Shown piece by piece: positions 1 through 11,462 of a stretch of DNA of 64,000 nt. The position numbers were made by a program, and so were the translations under genes. The notes beneath the pieces are model-generated. The model did no database searches. It saw only the letters and a list, made by a program, of their open reading frames with translations, and was not told where the DNA came from. This stretch comes from Owenia fusiformis (Eukaryota; Annelida; Polychaeta; Sabellida; Oweniidae): positions 26,239,248 to 26,303,247 of the forward strand of contig CAIIXF020000003.1 in NCBI GenBank assembly GCA_903813345.2, written 5' to 3'. Numbering within the stretch: position 1 is the stretch's first letter; the number at the start of each line of letters is the position of its first letter.

Positions 1-507
1 TGATCGAATTTCAACGAGTAGATTCATGTTGGATAGTATTGCTAGAATCCATTTTCAATACTAAGAATAGGGGTTCTTAAACAGGACATTTGGGCATGCT
101 TTTAGAACTTTTTGTTGGCTCTATACCAGGGCTCTATAATACCATATCATTTCCATTTCAATCCCTCTGATGAATTTCGCAGAGCAATAAAGCAACACAA
201 ATATGAAAAAGAATACTGAAAAGCAATATAAAATCAAATCACTATTATAATATAATACTTACAATTTACGAATTGACCAATTGAACATACCAACTGAGGC
301 AAATTTTCATTTGTTTTTGTGTAACGATTGCACATCTCAGCACTTTATCTTTTACTTGTTATGAAATTATTTCATTTCTACGCAATCAATACACTTCAAT
401 GTAACCCCTGAATACCCAATTCTATTTGCAGATTCAGTTTAGAAATCAAATCGTTTTCATGCACACAAAGATAAATTATTCTGAATGAAGATAATTTATC
501 AGTAAGT
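1..507. other. Nongenic flank
   Basis: AT-rich sequence with no coding exon, RNA gene or clear repeat that I can support. It ends at the target-site duplication of the foldback element. Confidence 0.5.
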
Positions 508-516
508 ATGTAACAT

Positions 517-2970
517 TAGGGTGGTCCAAAATATGGCGAAAAACCAACTTTCTTTCGGATCATCTTCCTCATTTGACTTACTGTTGTCCATGACCTAAAA
601 CACTTGCACACCAAATTTTGAGACCCAAATCCCATGGGAAATTTACCCACGCTTCGACTGAAAAATTCGGTTATTTCATGATTTTTTGCTATTTTCGATA
701 AATTGCCATCTCCTTTTTCCTGTTATAAAATGTTTCTATTTTTTCATAATAAACATTTTTGTAGGACTCTTTATTACTTTATAATACTAGGAGCCCAAAC
801 ACCAAATTTTGAGACCCAAATCCCATGTGAAATTTACCCATGCTTTGACTGAAAAATTGTGATTTTCACAGTTTTGTCCGATTTTCAATAGATTACTGTC
901 TCCATTTTCCTGGTATAATATGTTTCTATTTTTTCATAATAAATATTTTTGGATGACTCTTTATTACTTCATAATACTAGGAACCCATACACCAAATTTT
1001 GAGACCCAAATCCAATGGGAAATTTACCCATGGTTTGACTGAAAAATTGTGATTTTCACATTTTTTCCGATTTTCAATAAATTGCTGTCTCCATTTTCCT
1101 GGTACGATATGTTTTTATAATAAACATTTTTGAGGACTCTTTATTACTTCATAATACTAAAAACCCATACACCAAATATCCACCAAATTTTGAGACCCAA
1201 ATCCAATGAGATCGTTACCCATGCTTTGACTGAAAACTGGTGCTTATGATAGCTTATGATGTCTGTTTTAGGGGCATAATATGTTAATAAACATTATGGT
1301 AATTCCTTCTTAATCCAAAGAAACACCTAAATATCAAGACTTTAAGTCTTATTGAAAGGCGACTCGACAGCAACTCAAATGCCTTGAAGATTTGGTTTGT
1401 TGGTTTCAGTAGGGATACATCACAGGACTTTGTTTGGATTTGTGTGAGATGTCATATTCTTTCTCACATCTTTGCAGGGTAAGGTCAAATATCAAATCTG
1501 ATTTTCTTTGGAGAAATGATTTTTTGATTGATCAATGTATCAATGGCATGGTCTCTGTTGTAACCAGTAAGCCTGTACCAAATCTTCAAGGGATTCGAGC
1601 TTCCACTGAGCTTTGTCATTTCTCTGAAAATGTTCATGCCCTGAAAGTACACAATGTAGAAGATAGGAAGAGCAATGAGAAACACTTAAGGTAATTCTGT
1701 ATGTTCAGAAATTTTAAGTGGAGTCATTCCATACTTGGTCAGCTCTTTCAATTTTACACTGAGTTCAAATATGTATTTAGATTATTAGTTGATGGTTAGT
1801 AATTTTCCATAATGTACTATGTGCTATGTTTATACACTGTTTGTGCATCTGAATGGAATGAGTTATGTGTTCCTGAAAAAACACGGGGCTCCAATTAGGA
1901 AGCCATTAAAACTGAAAATAAGGAATTACCTTTAAGTACTATATAACCATCTTTCACGATGTAACGTATGTAAGGCCAAACAGGATAATTAAGACAACGT
2001 GTAATACAATTTATTACAAATTGCACATCACACAACAATGATATGGTGCTCTAAACGACAAAAATCAAAAGTATATGATCAAAGCAAACGTGAATTTCCC
2101 ATGGGGTTCAGGTCTAAACATTTGGTACATATTAAATGTATGGGTTCCTAGTATTAAGAACGTATTAATGTCCTCTTAAAATGTTTAAAAACTAAATATA
2201 AGATTAATGTTGATCTATTGAAAATAGGAGAAAATTCGCAGAAAATCACAAATTTTGGGTTGAAGCATGAATTAATTTCTCATGGGGCCAGGGTCTCAAA
2301 ATTTGGTGCATATTTGGGGTATGGGTTCCTCGTATTATGAAGTAATAAAGAGTCCTCCCAAAATATTTATTATAAAAAATAGAAACATATAATACCAGGA
2401 AAATAGAGATGTATTGTATTGTATATGAAATAACCCAATCTTTCAGTCGAAGCGTGGGTAAATTTCCCATGGGATTTGGGTCTCAAAATTTGATGTATGG
2501 GTTCCTAAGTATTATGAAGTAATAAAGAGTCATCCAAAAATATTTATTATGAAAAGACATCTACCATTTTATACCAGGAAAATGGAGATGGCAATTTATC
2601 GAAAATAGCAAAAAATCATGAAATAACCGATTTTTTCAGTCGAAGCGTGGGTAAATTTCCCATGGGATTTGGGTCTCAACATTTGGTGTATGGGTTCCTA
2701 GTATTATGAAGTAATAAAGAGTCCTACAAAAATGTTTATTATGAAAAAATAGAAACATATTATACCAGGAAAAGGGAGATGACAATTTATCGAAAATAGC
2801 AAAAAATCATGAAATAACCGAATTTTCAGTCGAAGCGTGGGTAAATTTCCCATGTGATTTGGGTCTTAAAATTTGGTGTGCAGGTGTTTTAGGTCATGGA
2901 CAACAGTAAGTGAAATGAGGAAGATGATCTGAAACAAAGTTGGTTTTTCGCCATATTTTGGACCACCCTA
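517..2970. mobile_element. Foldback-type DNA transposon with long tandemly repeated inverted arms
   Basis: The outer ends are inverted copies (TAGGGTGGTCCAAAATATGG at 517 and its complement ending at 2970). The element is flanked by a 9-bp target duplication ATGTAACAT at 508-516 and 2971-2979. Each arm is built of about four diverged units of roughly 190 bp, recognisable by CACCAAATTTTGAGACCCAA near 610, 797, 987 and 1180, and by the complement near 2283, 2470, 2660 and 2852. A unique centre (about 1240-2200) separates the arms. Arms of internal tandem repeats and a 9-bp duplication fit Foldback/Mutator-like (MULE) elements. No transposase is seen, so it would move only with help from elsewhere. 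Confidence 0.85.
1434..1694 (+). CDS. Unrecognised 86-codon ORF in the centre of the foldback element
   Basis: This is the longest open frame in the unique centre of the 517-2970 element. It starts MDLCEMSYSFSHLC and I recognise no domain. It could be captured host sequence, an exon fragment or chance. It has no good start context and no codon pattern that separates it from noise, so I give it little weight. Confidence 0.12.
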   Translation: MDLCEMSYSFSHLCRVRSNIKSDFLWRNDFLIDQCINGMVSVVTSKPVPNLQGIRASTELCHFSENVHALKVHNVEDRKSNEKHLR

Positions 2971-2979
2971 ATGTAACAT

Positions 2980-4874
2980 GTATGTGATTTTTATATCATT
3001 AGATCACATAGCTATATACAACTTGTATATATATATATATATATTTAATTATTTCAACTACAAAGCATATGTCAACGATATTGAATGACAAAAATTGTTC
3101 CATTATAACCCTTTGATATCTTTGTAGGAAGAGCTAAAGTGATCAAGAGTGGCATAGGGCAAACTGTACCATTTCCATCCGCCAATTTAGAAAAAGCTCT
3201 AAATGGAATAAAAAATACACGAGCTGGCATCGAAAGGCTAACCCATTGTGACAAGAAGTGAATAGAAAAGAAATGTTTTCAATACGAAAACAATATTATG
3301 TTGTTGCTATGTGTTTCTGAACAAAATATAAAATATGGCAGATATAGATTATATTTTAATAATCATTATCCCCATAGGCAAGGATAGACAAACAATGTTT
3401 ACATGACTTTAAATGTTTTAATACATTATTTTCAGTAAGGAATTGTTGAAAGGAATTGCTCACTTAATAGTGACCGACTTGGCTACATACTAGAAGCAAT
3501 TCTCATGTATTCAATCCTTTCATAGATTGTAAACGGGTGGTACAATGGAAATTGTTGCATGTCATGCATATATGCGCAAACCTAGACTAGCTCAAAATCA
3601 ATTGATCTGATTTTCGATTCTTGATTTTATTGCTGGAGTTGTGTATTGAAACACGTAGGAATAAATGAATATAAGGATATAGAACTCATTCGCACCTCAA
3701 TAGTCTACAATGGTAATTTGTTGATAAAAACAAGAACACACCGGAATAGACTCACAACAAAGTCAGATACCGTTGTCACAAATGGCGGACATACCCATCG
3801 CTTCATTACGATGTTCATGAACTGTATGTTTAATAGAGCACCTATAGACTAAATTCCTTTGGAACAACAATCAATAAAAGTGTATTTATACTCATTGTAC
3901 AGTTAATAATGTTTTACCATCGAAATAAAGTCTTTAATTTAAACGATCAAAATGAGATACGGGACAACGGACACTGTATACCATATGCCGTTGTCTTTGT
4001 AAATTATTTCAAATTCAGATTTCATTCTCATTGACGATATCGAAGACACTATATTGTGGCGATACATGACCCAATTTGATCAAAATTGGGATTTCATTTG
4101 ATGCATCATCACAAGAGCTTAATACATGCACAGAATTAGCGACGATAAAGTCCAATGAAACGAGGACCAGTGATTTAAAGAGTTGAAGCGACGGTTATGT
4201 CCGCCGTTTGTGACAAAGGTATCTGACTTTACCGTTGTCAGGCTATTCCGCTGTGAAGAAAAAATTGAAAAATATACGGCATGCGTAGACAGACAGACTT
4301 TAAACTTTAAAAATACTGTTTTGACCTTCTTAAAGTAACAATACGTTTGTAATAATGTCTGTGAAAGGTGGCTACGGCCCTTGCAGTGCTGCATACAATG
4401 TGTAAAACATATAAACATTGACATCATACGGACACATTTTAACATCATTAATGTTATTATCTAAAGAGGGAGCTGATATATGGATGATAATTAAAAATTA
4501 CTTAGGATCAAAACTTGAATTTGATTATTCAGAGTCTTTACAAAATGATGAAATGGGAATATAGTTTCGAACGAATCAACACTGGTATTCGTAGATCTAT
4601 GAAACTCTTATCTCATCTTTACACATAGAACGACGGCTAAAAAGTCAACATTTTTCCAGTTTTCCAGTCTATCGAAACATTCGGCTCAATAAAATGATGC
4701 TCTCTGGGTATAAAAATCATCAAAACAACACAGAAACATAGTGCCAAATGCAGTTCCCTATTTGGCAGATCTAGAGTTTCTTGAGAAAATTAGATTTTGA
4801 ACACACTGTTCACTCAAACATGTTTGATGTAGACCACCGGATCATACAGTAGTCCTGTGCTATGTCATTCGTGA
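2980..4874. other. Nongenic stretch with TA microsatellite and a small inverted pair
   Basis: A short (TA)n run lies at about 3026-3044. A segment of about 62 bp at 3741-3803 recurs inverted at 4192-4255 with roughly 85 percent identity, which makes short open frames on both strands look alike (both read NGGH). This may be an eroded inverted-repeat transposon. No exon is supported. Confidence 0.4.
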
Positions 4875-7800
4875 TCACTTGCAAGCTATACCAACATCTT
4901 CACCGTGTTTGCAATTATGATCCCCCCAACTTCGGTGTGTACATTCAAACAAAGAGGTCTCTGTTCCTACACATCCCATATCGTCTAACCATATGTCTCC
5001 TATACCACCACCAAGTGATTCTTTGAAAGTTGCCCCCTCATAGCTCATACCTAAAAGCAAGGACTGCAACATCAGAGAAGTTTCGTTTTTCAGGTCAATG
5101 CTCAATTAATCATTAGCACAGCGTAATCCCTATGCTCAGATAATCAACAACAATACAAGTGACCCTTCTTAACATGATTAATCGAAACCAACAAGCTGGT
5201 ATGTATTTAAAAATTTAAAGGCGAACATATATTACTGTAGTCTCCTGTACCTAGATGTTTACAAGCAACCTTAGCATCAATGTCATCAAAATCATCGTCA
5301 CACACAGTACCCCAAGCATTGTTATAGTATACTTCAAGTCTTCCCCATATACTGCCACCTACGTGTACCACGCGAATATTTCGCCCTGCAATAAAAGTAA
5401 GCCTAAAATTGGCCTAAAGTTGTAAAAATGAGTTTGAAAACTGATTAAATTTGAAGTGTGTTTGGTGTCTTCCCATTTCGCCCCTTCCCACTTTGCCCCT
5501 TCCCATTTCGCCCCTCATTTATTCCCATTCGGCCCCTTCCCATTTCGCCCCTACCCATTTCGCCCCTTCCCATTTTGCCCATTTCCCAAATTGCCCCTTT
5601 CCCATTTCGCCCCTCTTCCATTTCGGCCCCGTCCCATTATGCCCCCTTCCCATTTCGCCCCTCATTCCCCCTTCGCCCCTTCCCATTTCGCCCCTTCCCA
5701 ATTGGCCCCTTCCCATTTCGCCCCTCATTTATTCCCATTTCGCCCCTTCCCAATTGGCCCCTTTCCCATTTCGCCCCTCGTTCATTCCCATTTCGCCCCT
5801 TACCATTTCGCCCCTCATTTATTAAAAAGTAAAATACCTAGATAATGACCTTTTACCTTGGAATGACCTTGACCTTAGTTCACTTAATCATGGGTCACAG
5901 AGGTTCACAACAGCCCAAACGACCTTAAATCACGCAAAGGGGCAAAATGGCAAAGGGGCAAAATGGGAAAGGGGCGAAATGGGAAAGGGGCCAATCGGGA
6001 AGAGGCAAAATGGGAAGGGGCGAAATGGGAATAAATGAGGGGCGAAATGGGAAGGGGCGAGATGGGAATAAACCTGTGTGTTTATATTCTCGCCAATTTC
6101 TTTAAAATACTGGATAACGAAGCGCGGGTCTACGTAAAGTATTAAAATTAGCGCGCAAAATTAACTTACGAAGTAAAGAGTAGATTTACCAGTGCACGTG
6201 TAACTATTGACTCCATCGGTACATGTTACACCATTTAGACATGGATTGCTCGAACACTCGTGCCAATTTCTTTAAAATACTGGATAACGAAGCGCGGGTC
6301 TACGTAAAGTATTAAAATTAGCGCGCAAAATTAACGTACGAAGTAAAGAGTAGATTTACCAGTGCACGTGTAACTATTGACTCCATCGGTACATGTTACA
6401 CCATTTAGACATGGATTGCTCGAACACTCGTCTATGTCTGAAAAATATGTAAAACTCATAACATAGCAGTTATATGGTTTTATGATCGTGAGTCGTGACC
6501 TTGTAAATCGTAAACTGTGCGTTAATGTTCTTACCGACATCACATCTCAAGCCCTCATAACCAGGAACACAAGAACACGTGTAACCATGAAATCCATCAT
6601 CACATGTTCCACCATTTAGACATGGGTTGCTGAAACACTCATCTGAAAGGAAATACGCATTTTGAAATCGTATTCATTTCCATTTCCTGGACTCTGATAC
6701 ATTGTTAATAAGATTGAGAAAACAGTGCGCGAAAGAACATTATCTTCATTCCACCGTTTTTGGTACCATGCTACACAAGTGAGATCTTGAATTTATATCT
6801 GAAGAAAAGATAAGTTTAAATCATTTGAAACATTTCTTAAAACCTAACTTGTCATCAAGGATGAATCCATCCTCCTCTCTGTATACCTGCACGTTCCCAG
6901 TGGCGGATCTGGGGGGGATGGGTGGGCCCAGAAAAAAAATTGGGCTCAAAAAATGTTAGACCAAAAAAGGCTTAAAGCCCCAAAATCGGGCCTTTTTGGT
7001 CATTACTGGGCCTTTTAAGGCCTTATTTTTAATTTCAGGCCAAATTTTGAAGAAATGGGCCTCAAAATTTGAAAATTTGGGCAGAAGTTTTTTTCTCTGA
7101 CCTGAAATTTCCCCCCCCCGGCCTAGTTGGTTCCCAGATCCGCCCCTGGTTCCAAAATACATTACATGCCCGGTTCTCATATTTTTCCTCAATAACATAA
7201 TATATGTACTCACCAACACATTCGGGACCCTTATATTCAGGGACACAAGAACATGTGTAACCATTGACTCTATCGTTACATGTTCCGCCATTTAGACATG
7301 GATTGCTCGAACACTCGTCTATGTCTGAAAGAATATATGAAACTCATAACATAGCAGTTATATGTTTCTTTTTATGATCATAGCCACGACACGCTGCGGG
7401 AAGTGGAGCCAATGCCCATTGCGTATATGTGAAAACAAACAGTGTTTGCGTTTCTAGTGTAATTAGGTGCTGTGATTGCCGTTTCAGATGCGTTTTGGTG
7501 CGTTGCTTACAACAGATTTTAACTTAAGAAACATGATGAACACTTTTGAAAACATGAGAAAATGGGTGGTGTTAAAATTAAAATGTTAAATGCTGCTATT
7601 CAACGTGATTTTAACGACAAAACGCGTTAAAATTCATTAGAATAACGGAAAGACACGTTACCGGAAACGCTCGTTTTTAGAGTGTATGGTTTTATGATCA
7701 TGAGTTGTAACCTTGTAAGTCGTAAACAGTGCGTTAATGTTCTTACCGAGATCACACCTCAAGCCCTCATAACCAGGAACACAAGAACATGTGTAACCGT

Positions 7801-8655
7801 TGAATACATCGTTACATGTTCCACCATTTAGACATGGATTACTCGTACACTCGTCTATGTCTGAAAGAATGTACATAATATATAATTAAATAAAATGCAT
7901 GTATGCTTTGTATGATCATGAGTCATAACCTTGTAAAACTATGCAAATGCTAACTTGCTTATTGTCCTTACCAATGCCACACCTCAAGCCCTCATAACCA
8001 GAAACACAAAAACACGTGTATCCATGAAATCCATCATCGCACGTTCCACCATTTAGACATGGGTTGCTGAAACACTCATCTGAAAGGAAATTAGCACTTT
8101 AAAAACATATTATCCATTTCCAGGACGGGATTGTGAAAACAGTGCACCGTAAAAGAACATAATCTTCATTCCATCGTTTTTGGGTACCGTGCTACACAAT
8201 TTAATGAGATCTTGAATGAGATGTCACCAAGTCAACATCCAAGTTCAACTCAACAACGATATTGTAATGCAAACATATTACGTGGTCCGACAGTGATGTT
8301 ATTCAAATATGCCATACCTACCTCTGTCATAATAATCCACAACATCCTTTGTAGGTGTTGGGGGAGTTGCACTCGGTCCATTCAACTCGCATATAGCCTG
8401 AAATGGTTTGTCGCCAACTAGTTTCCTAAGGTTGTAGGAGTTGCATGTTTCAGGAGTGGCGCTACAGGTCGCTGCACACCTTGCGTTTGTGAGGACTTTG
8501 AAAGACTTGAATGGACTGTCCAATCTTTCGTTGCGTGGAAACTTAATGAAACTAAAGTTTCTAGGATCCTGATTAGACAGATCTATTGCAATGTTCACAG
8601 TATGTGTTTCAATGATTGAAATAACACAGGCAAAGATCACTGTACGTACCGGCAT
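4875..8655 (-). CDS. Secreted multidomain protein: signal peptide, apple/PAN-like, EGF repeats, SRCR
   Basis: Spliced gene of eight coding exons: 8655-8322, 8079-7972, 7860-7747, 7324-7214, 6642-6535, 6437-6360, 5385-5251, 5050-4875. All junctions are phase 1 with GT/AG sites; the sum is 1164 bp (387 aa) and ends TGA. Exon 1 has a hydrophobic N-terminus ([10 protein letters not shown]) and an apple/PAN-like Cys pattern ([17 protein letters not shown]). Four full EGF modules follow ([23 protein letters not shown] and relatives; two carry the DIDEC start typical of calcium-binding EGF). The fifth is cut to 26 aa and keeps only four cysteines. The last two exons form one SRCR domain ([10 protein letters not shown], then [10 protein letters not shown] and [16 protein letters not shown]), with the stop one residue after its last Cys. 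Likely an extracellular binding or innate-recognition protein; the ligand is unknown. Later exons cannot be excluded, because a GT overlaps the stop. Confidence 0.8.
5469..5820 (+). repeat. Minisatellite of CCCATTTCGCCCCTTC units
   Basis: About twenty diverged units of roughly 14-16 bp lie in the SRCR gene intron. The pyrimidine-rich strand opens several frames at once (HFAP or ISPL repeats); these are not proteins. Confidence 0.9.
5936..6069 (-). repeat. Inverted cluster of the same minisatellite
   Basis: Units such as GGGAAGGGGCGAAATGGG are the complement of the 5469-5820 array, about 115 bp away. Together they could form a long imperfect hairpin in the intron transcript. Confidence 0.85.
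6092..6431. repeat. 170-bp tandem duplication that includes part of an EGF exon
   Basis: Positions 6092-6261 and 6262-6431 are nearly identical (differences such as CTTACG versus CGTACG). The unit carries most of the truncated EGF exon plus its donor and intron. The copy at about 6190-6260 has lost the acceptor AG that precedes the other copy (at 6438-6439), so it looks like a dead exon. Confidence 0.9.
6898..7148. mobile_element. Nonautonomous hAT-like element in an EGF-gene intron
   Basis: The ends CAGTGGCGGATCTGGG and CCCAGATCCGCCCCTG are inverted near-matches, and GTTCC repeats at both edges (6893-6897, 7149-7153). The body is rich in GGGCC and AAATT. The terminal motif CAGNGGCGGATC is common on hAT-type MITEs. 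The apparent duplication is 5 bp rather than the 8 bp typical of hAT, so the class is tentative. Confidence 0.55.
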
Positions 8656-8939
8656 CTTCTTGTCCCTTTAAAATATTCGTCAGCGATACTCCTTTCCAAT
8701 TTCCCTAGGTAATAACAGGTTGATAGTTGGAAATGGTTTAAATGAAGTGCTGCTAAATACCAGAACTTTTTGATAAAATTACTACAAGTATTGTATTCAT
8801 TCATTCATAATTGACAAGTTACTGCTCATTTGTTTTGTGTTAAGTTAACCGAACAATTCCACGGAGTAACAAATCCCATCGAACAAAATATGTTTGATAA
8901 TTACTTGATTTACTTATCCCTAGATATCTGCACTGCACT
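8656..8939. promoter_or_regulatory. Presumed upstream region of the EGF/SRCR gene
   Basis: This is the 5-prime flank of the minus-strand gene whose ATG is at 8655. I see no clear TATA box or initiator, so the start of transcription is unknown. Confidence 0.2.
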
Positions 8940-9545
8940 ATCGTCCACTGGTATTTGAGTTATAAAGAATTACGTTTACCTTACAAATCTACTGTGTCAT
9001 TAGGCATCAACATCTTTAATTTGAACCAAATTCGTTCACTGGTATTTCAGTTATCGAAGATTGCATTTTTTCAAAATGGCGGCCATTTTGAAATTCATCA
9101 GCCATTTTTTCTGAAACAGACCCACAGTTGCCTTAAGCTTCGGCATATAAAATTTGAACCAAATCCGTTTACTGGTGCTCGAGTTACCGAAGACTACATT
9201 TTCCGAAAAATGGCAGCCATTTTGATATACATCCGCCATCCTGAAAATTCTTTCTGAAACAGAGCTACTGTGTCCTTAGGCATCAGCATATAAAATGTTA
9301 AACAAATCCGTTCACTGGTATGGTATTTAAATTATCAAAGATTACGATTTTTAGGAAAAATGGCGGCCATTTTGATATTAAGCTCTTCTTGAGCACAGCT
9401 CCTTTGTCCCTAGGCATCAGTGTATAAAACTTGAATCAAATCCATCAACAAGTATTTAATTGATTCATCAAAGATTACATCATTTACCAAATATGGCGGC
9501 CATTTTGAATTGAGCGGCCTTCTCGAGCAGAGGTCTTTTATCACC
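8940..9545. repeat. Tandem array of about 130-bp units with ATGGCGGCCATTTTGA
   Basis: About four diverged units, each with GGCATCANNATATAAAA, then TTGAACCAAATCCGTTCACTGG, then ATGGCGGCCATTTTGA (itself near-palindromic). Related pieces occur at about 13439-13490 and 31040-31065. Open frames on both strands here are by-products of the repeat. Confidence 0.8.
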
Positions 9546-9567
9546 CTATGCAAACAGATCGCATATA

Positions 9568-10314
9568 CAGGGTGTTAAAAAAAAACGCAACCCAAAGAAA
9601 TCGCTATATCTTGGAAAATACTTATACAATTGCACTCATTTTTTCAGGAAAGAAAGAAGAGACTGTGCATGTAGAGCTCCTGTAGTTATTTAGTTGTAAA
9701 ACATGAAGCCCTGGACGCCTGCTCAAAAGACATTAGTATTAGAAAGATACAAAAAATGCAGTCAAAGGTGACTGCCACAGCAATAAAACTGAATAACTTT
9801 CCAACCATAGTGTTTTGGCACTTCAGATTTGGCACAAATTATCCTCATTCAATGTGTGGTGAATTTGTGGAGTTTCATCAAAATTGCTTCAGGGACTTTA
9901 CAGTCATGGTCAAAATACCTTCTTAAGTCTGCCTGAACCAGGGCGTTTGACTGCGTTTTGAACGCATTTCGACCATATCTGTAAAGTCCCTGGGGTGATT
10001 TTGATTTCACTCTACAGATTTACCATACTTTGAATGAAGATGATTTGTGCCAAATTTGAAGAGCTAAAACACTATGATTAGAAAGTTATTCAGTTTTATT
10101 GCAGTGGCAGTCACTCTTGACTGCGTTTTTCGTATCTTTCCAATACTAATGTCTTTTGAGCAGGTGTCTAAGGCATCAAGTTTTATGACTTACCAACTAC
10201 AGGAGGTATACATACACAGTCTCTTCTTTCTTTCTTGAAAAAATGAACATAATTGCATTAGTACTTTCCAAGATATAGCAATTTCTTTGGGTTGCGTTTT
10301 TTTTTAACACCCTG
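9568..10314. mobile_element. Palindromic mariner-type MITE, 747 bp
   Basis: The ends CAGGGTGTTAAAAAAAAACG and its complement are flanked by TA (9566-9567, 10315-10316). The two arms match for most of their length (about 300 bp each, with CAAAAGACATTAGTATT and its complement inside), leaving little unique centre. TA duplication and CAGGGTG termini fit Tc1/mariner-derived nonautonomous elements. Confidence 0.85.
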
Positions 10315-10433
10315 TAGTACAATGGTATGATGCGAGACTCGACAATAAGCAGGAAACTAGAAACATTTTGTCAACCATAAAACAAATTATTTTTATTGCT
10401 TAATTAAGTGTTAATGACAGTCACATGTAGTTC

Positions 10434-11321
10434 TACATGGCGTTCAGTAAGTAAAGCTAATTTTACTCTCAAACTTCTTTTTCTTGTGATTCATCATTTA
10501 AATTTTTAGAGAAGAAGCATTTCACATTCTTCTAACTTCCCCGAAAATATTATTGACATATAATAAATAATAGCAAAAAAGTGGTTGTCATAGTAACGCG
10601 GATACAGGTTCTGTGGAGCAATTTTAATAGTTGGATTTTTAGCTTTAGTTTCTGTCCTGTCTATGTTTTGATCATAGTTCTCTGGCTGCTCAACATTTCC
10701 ACCATCAAGTTAACAGACCATTTGATGTTCATAATAGTTCCTCTTAGCTTTCACACATAATTGGTGTCATTCTACCCACTTCTCGGAACAACCCATTCTG
10801 CACCATCTTGTCAATGCGATTTATAAGGAGATGCTCTGAAGAGGCCCCCAAGACTCTCAACTACTATATATTCCATCAGCAGAATAATGCACAGTCGCAT
10901 AGGTCGCAAATTGGGCAGGATACTATCCAGAAAACACTCAGAGATGGGGGTTCAAATTAAAACCTGTCAGCATATTCTCCTGGCAAGGCACCGTGCGATT
11001 TTGAGGTATTTTCATGTTTGATAAATGATATGTGTGGTAAGATCCATGCAAATATCCATGAGCTTCAGAATACTGTTCAACGTTCGCTGACAAAGAACTT
11101 TCCAGATGAGTTCTACAGAATGTACCAGAAGTAGGTAGAACGACACTTGATAGATATAATATCTATGTGTGAAAAGCCAAGAGGAGCTATTTTGAACATG
11201 AAATAATATTAACTTGATGGTAGAAATGTCGAGCAGCCACAGAACTGTGAAATTTGAAATGATGAATGACAAGAAATAAAAATTTGAGAGCAAAATTAGC
11301 TTTACTTACTGAACGCCCAGC
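10434..11321. mobile_element. Eroded mariner-type inverted-repeat element
   Basis: The ends GGCGTTCAGTAAGTAAAGCT (from 10439) and its complement (ending 11317) are inverted. They match the GGGCGTTCAATAAGTA ends of the element at 33267-34371. The inside is degenerate. It sits in the older repeat described at 14015-14465, which lacks it and so defines its borders. Confidence 0.7.
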
Positions 11322-11462
11322 ATATGTATGAAGATAACATAACCCGTTGATATTTTAAGGAAACTCGTTTGGAAAGTGATGGCCGTGATTGAAAATACGA
11401 TGTAAAGACAAAAACAATGGCATTTTGCAGATTTCTTTGAAAAACTAGTAAGAAATATACAT

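Noticed and set aside
3646-4448. Plus and minus ORFs sharing NGGH text, looking like a protein family
   Set aside because: The likeness comes from one inverted DNA repeat (3741-3803 and 4192-4255); no domain, splice site or start supports coding.
5451-5845. Three overlapping plus-strand ORFs of 124-129 aa rich in Pro, Ser and Phe
   Set aside because: They are all readings of the CCCATTTCGCCCC minisatellite; every frame is open because the unit lacks stops.
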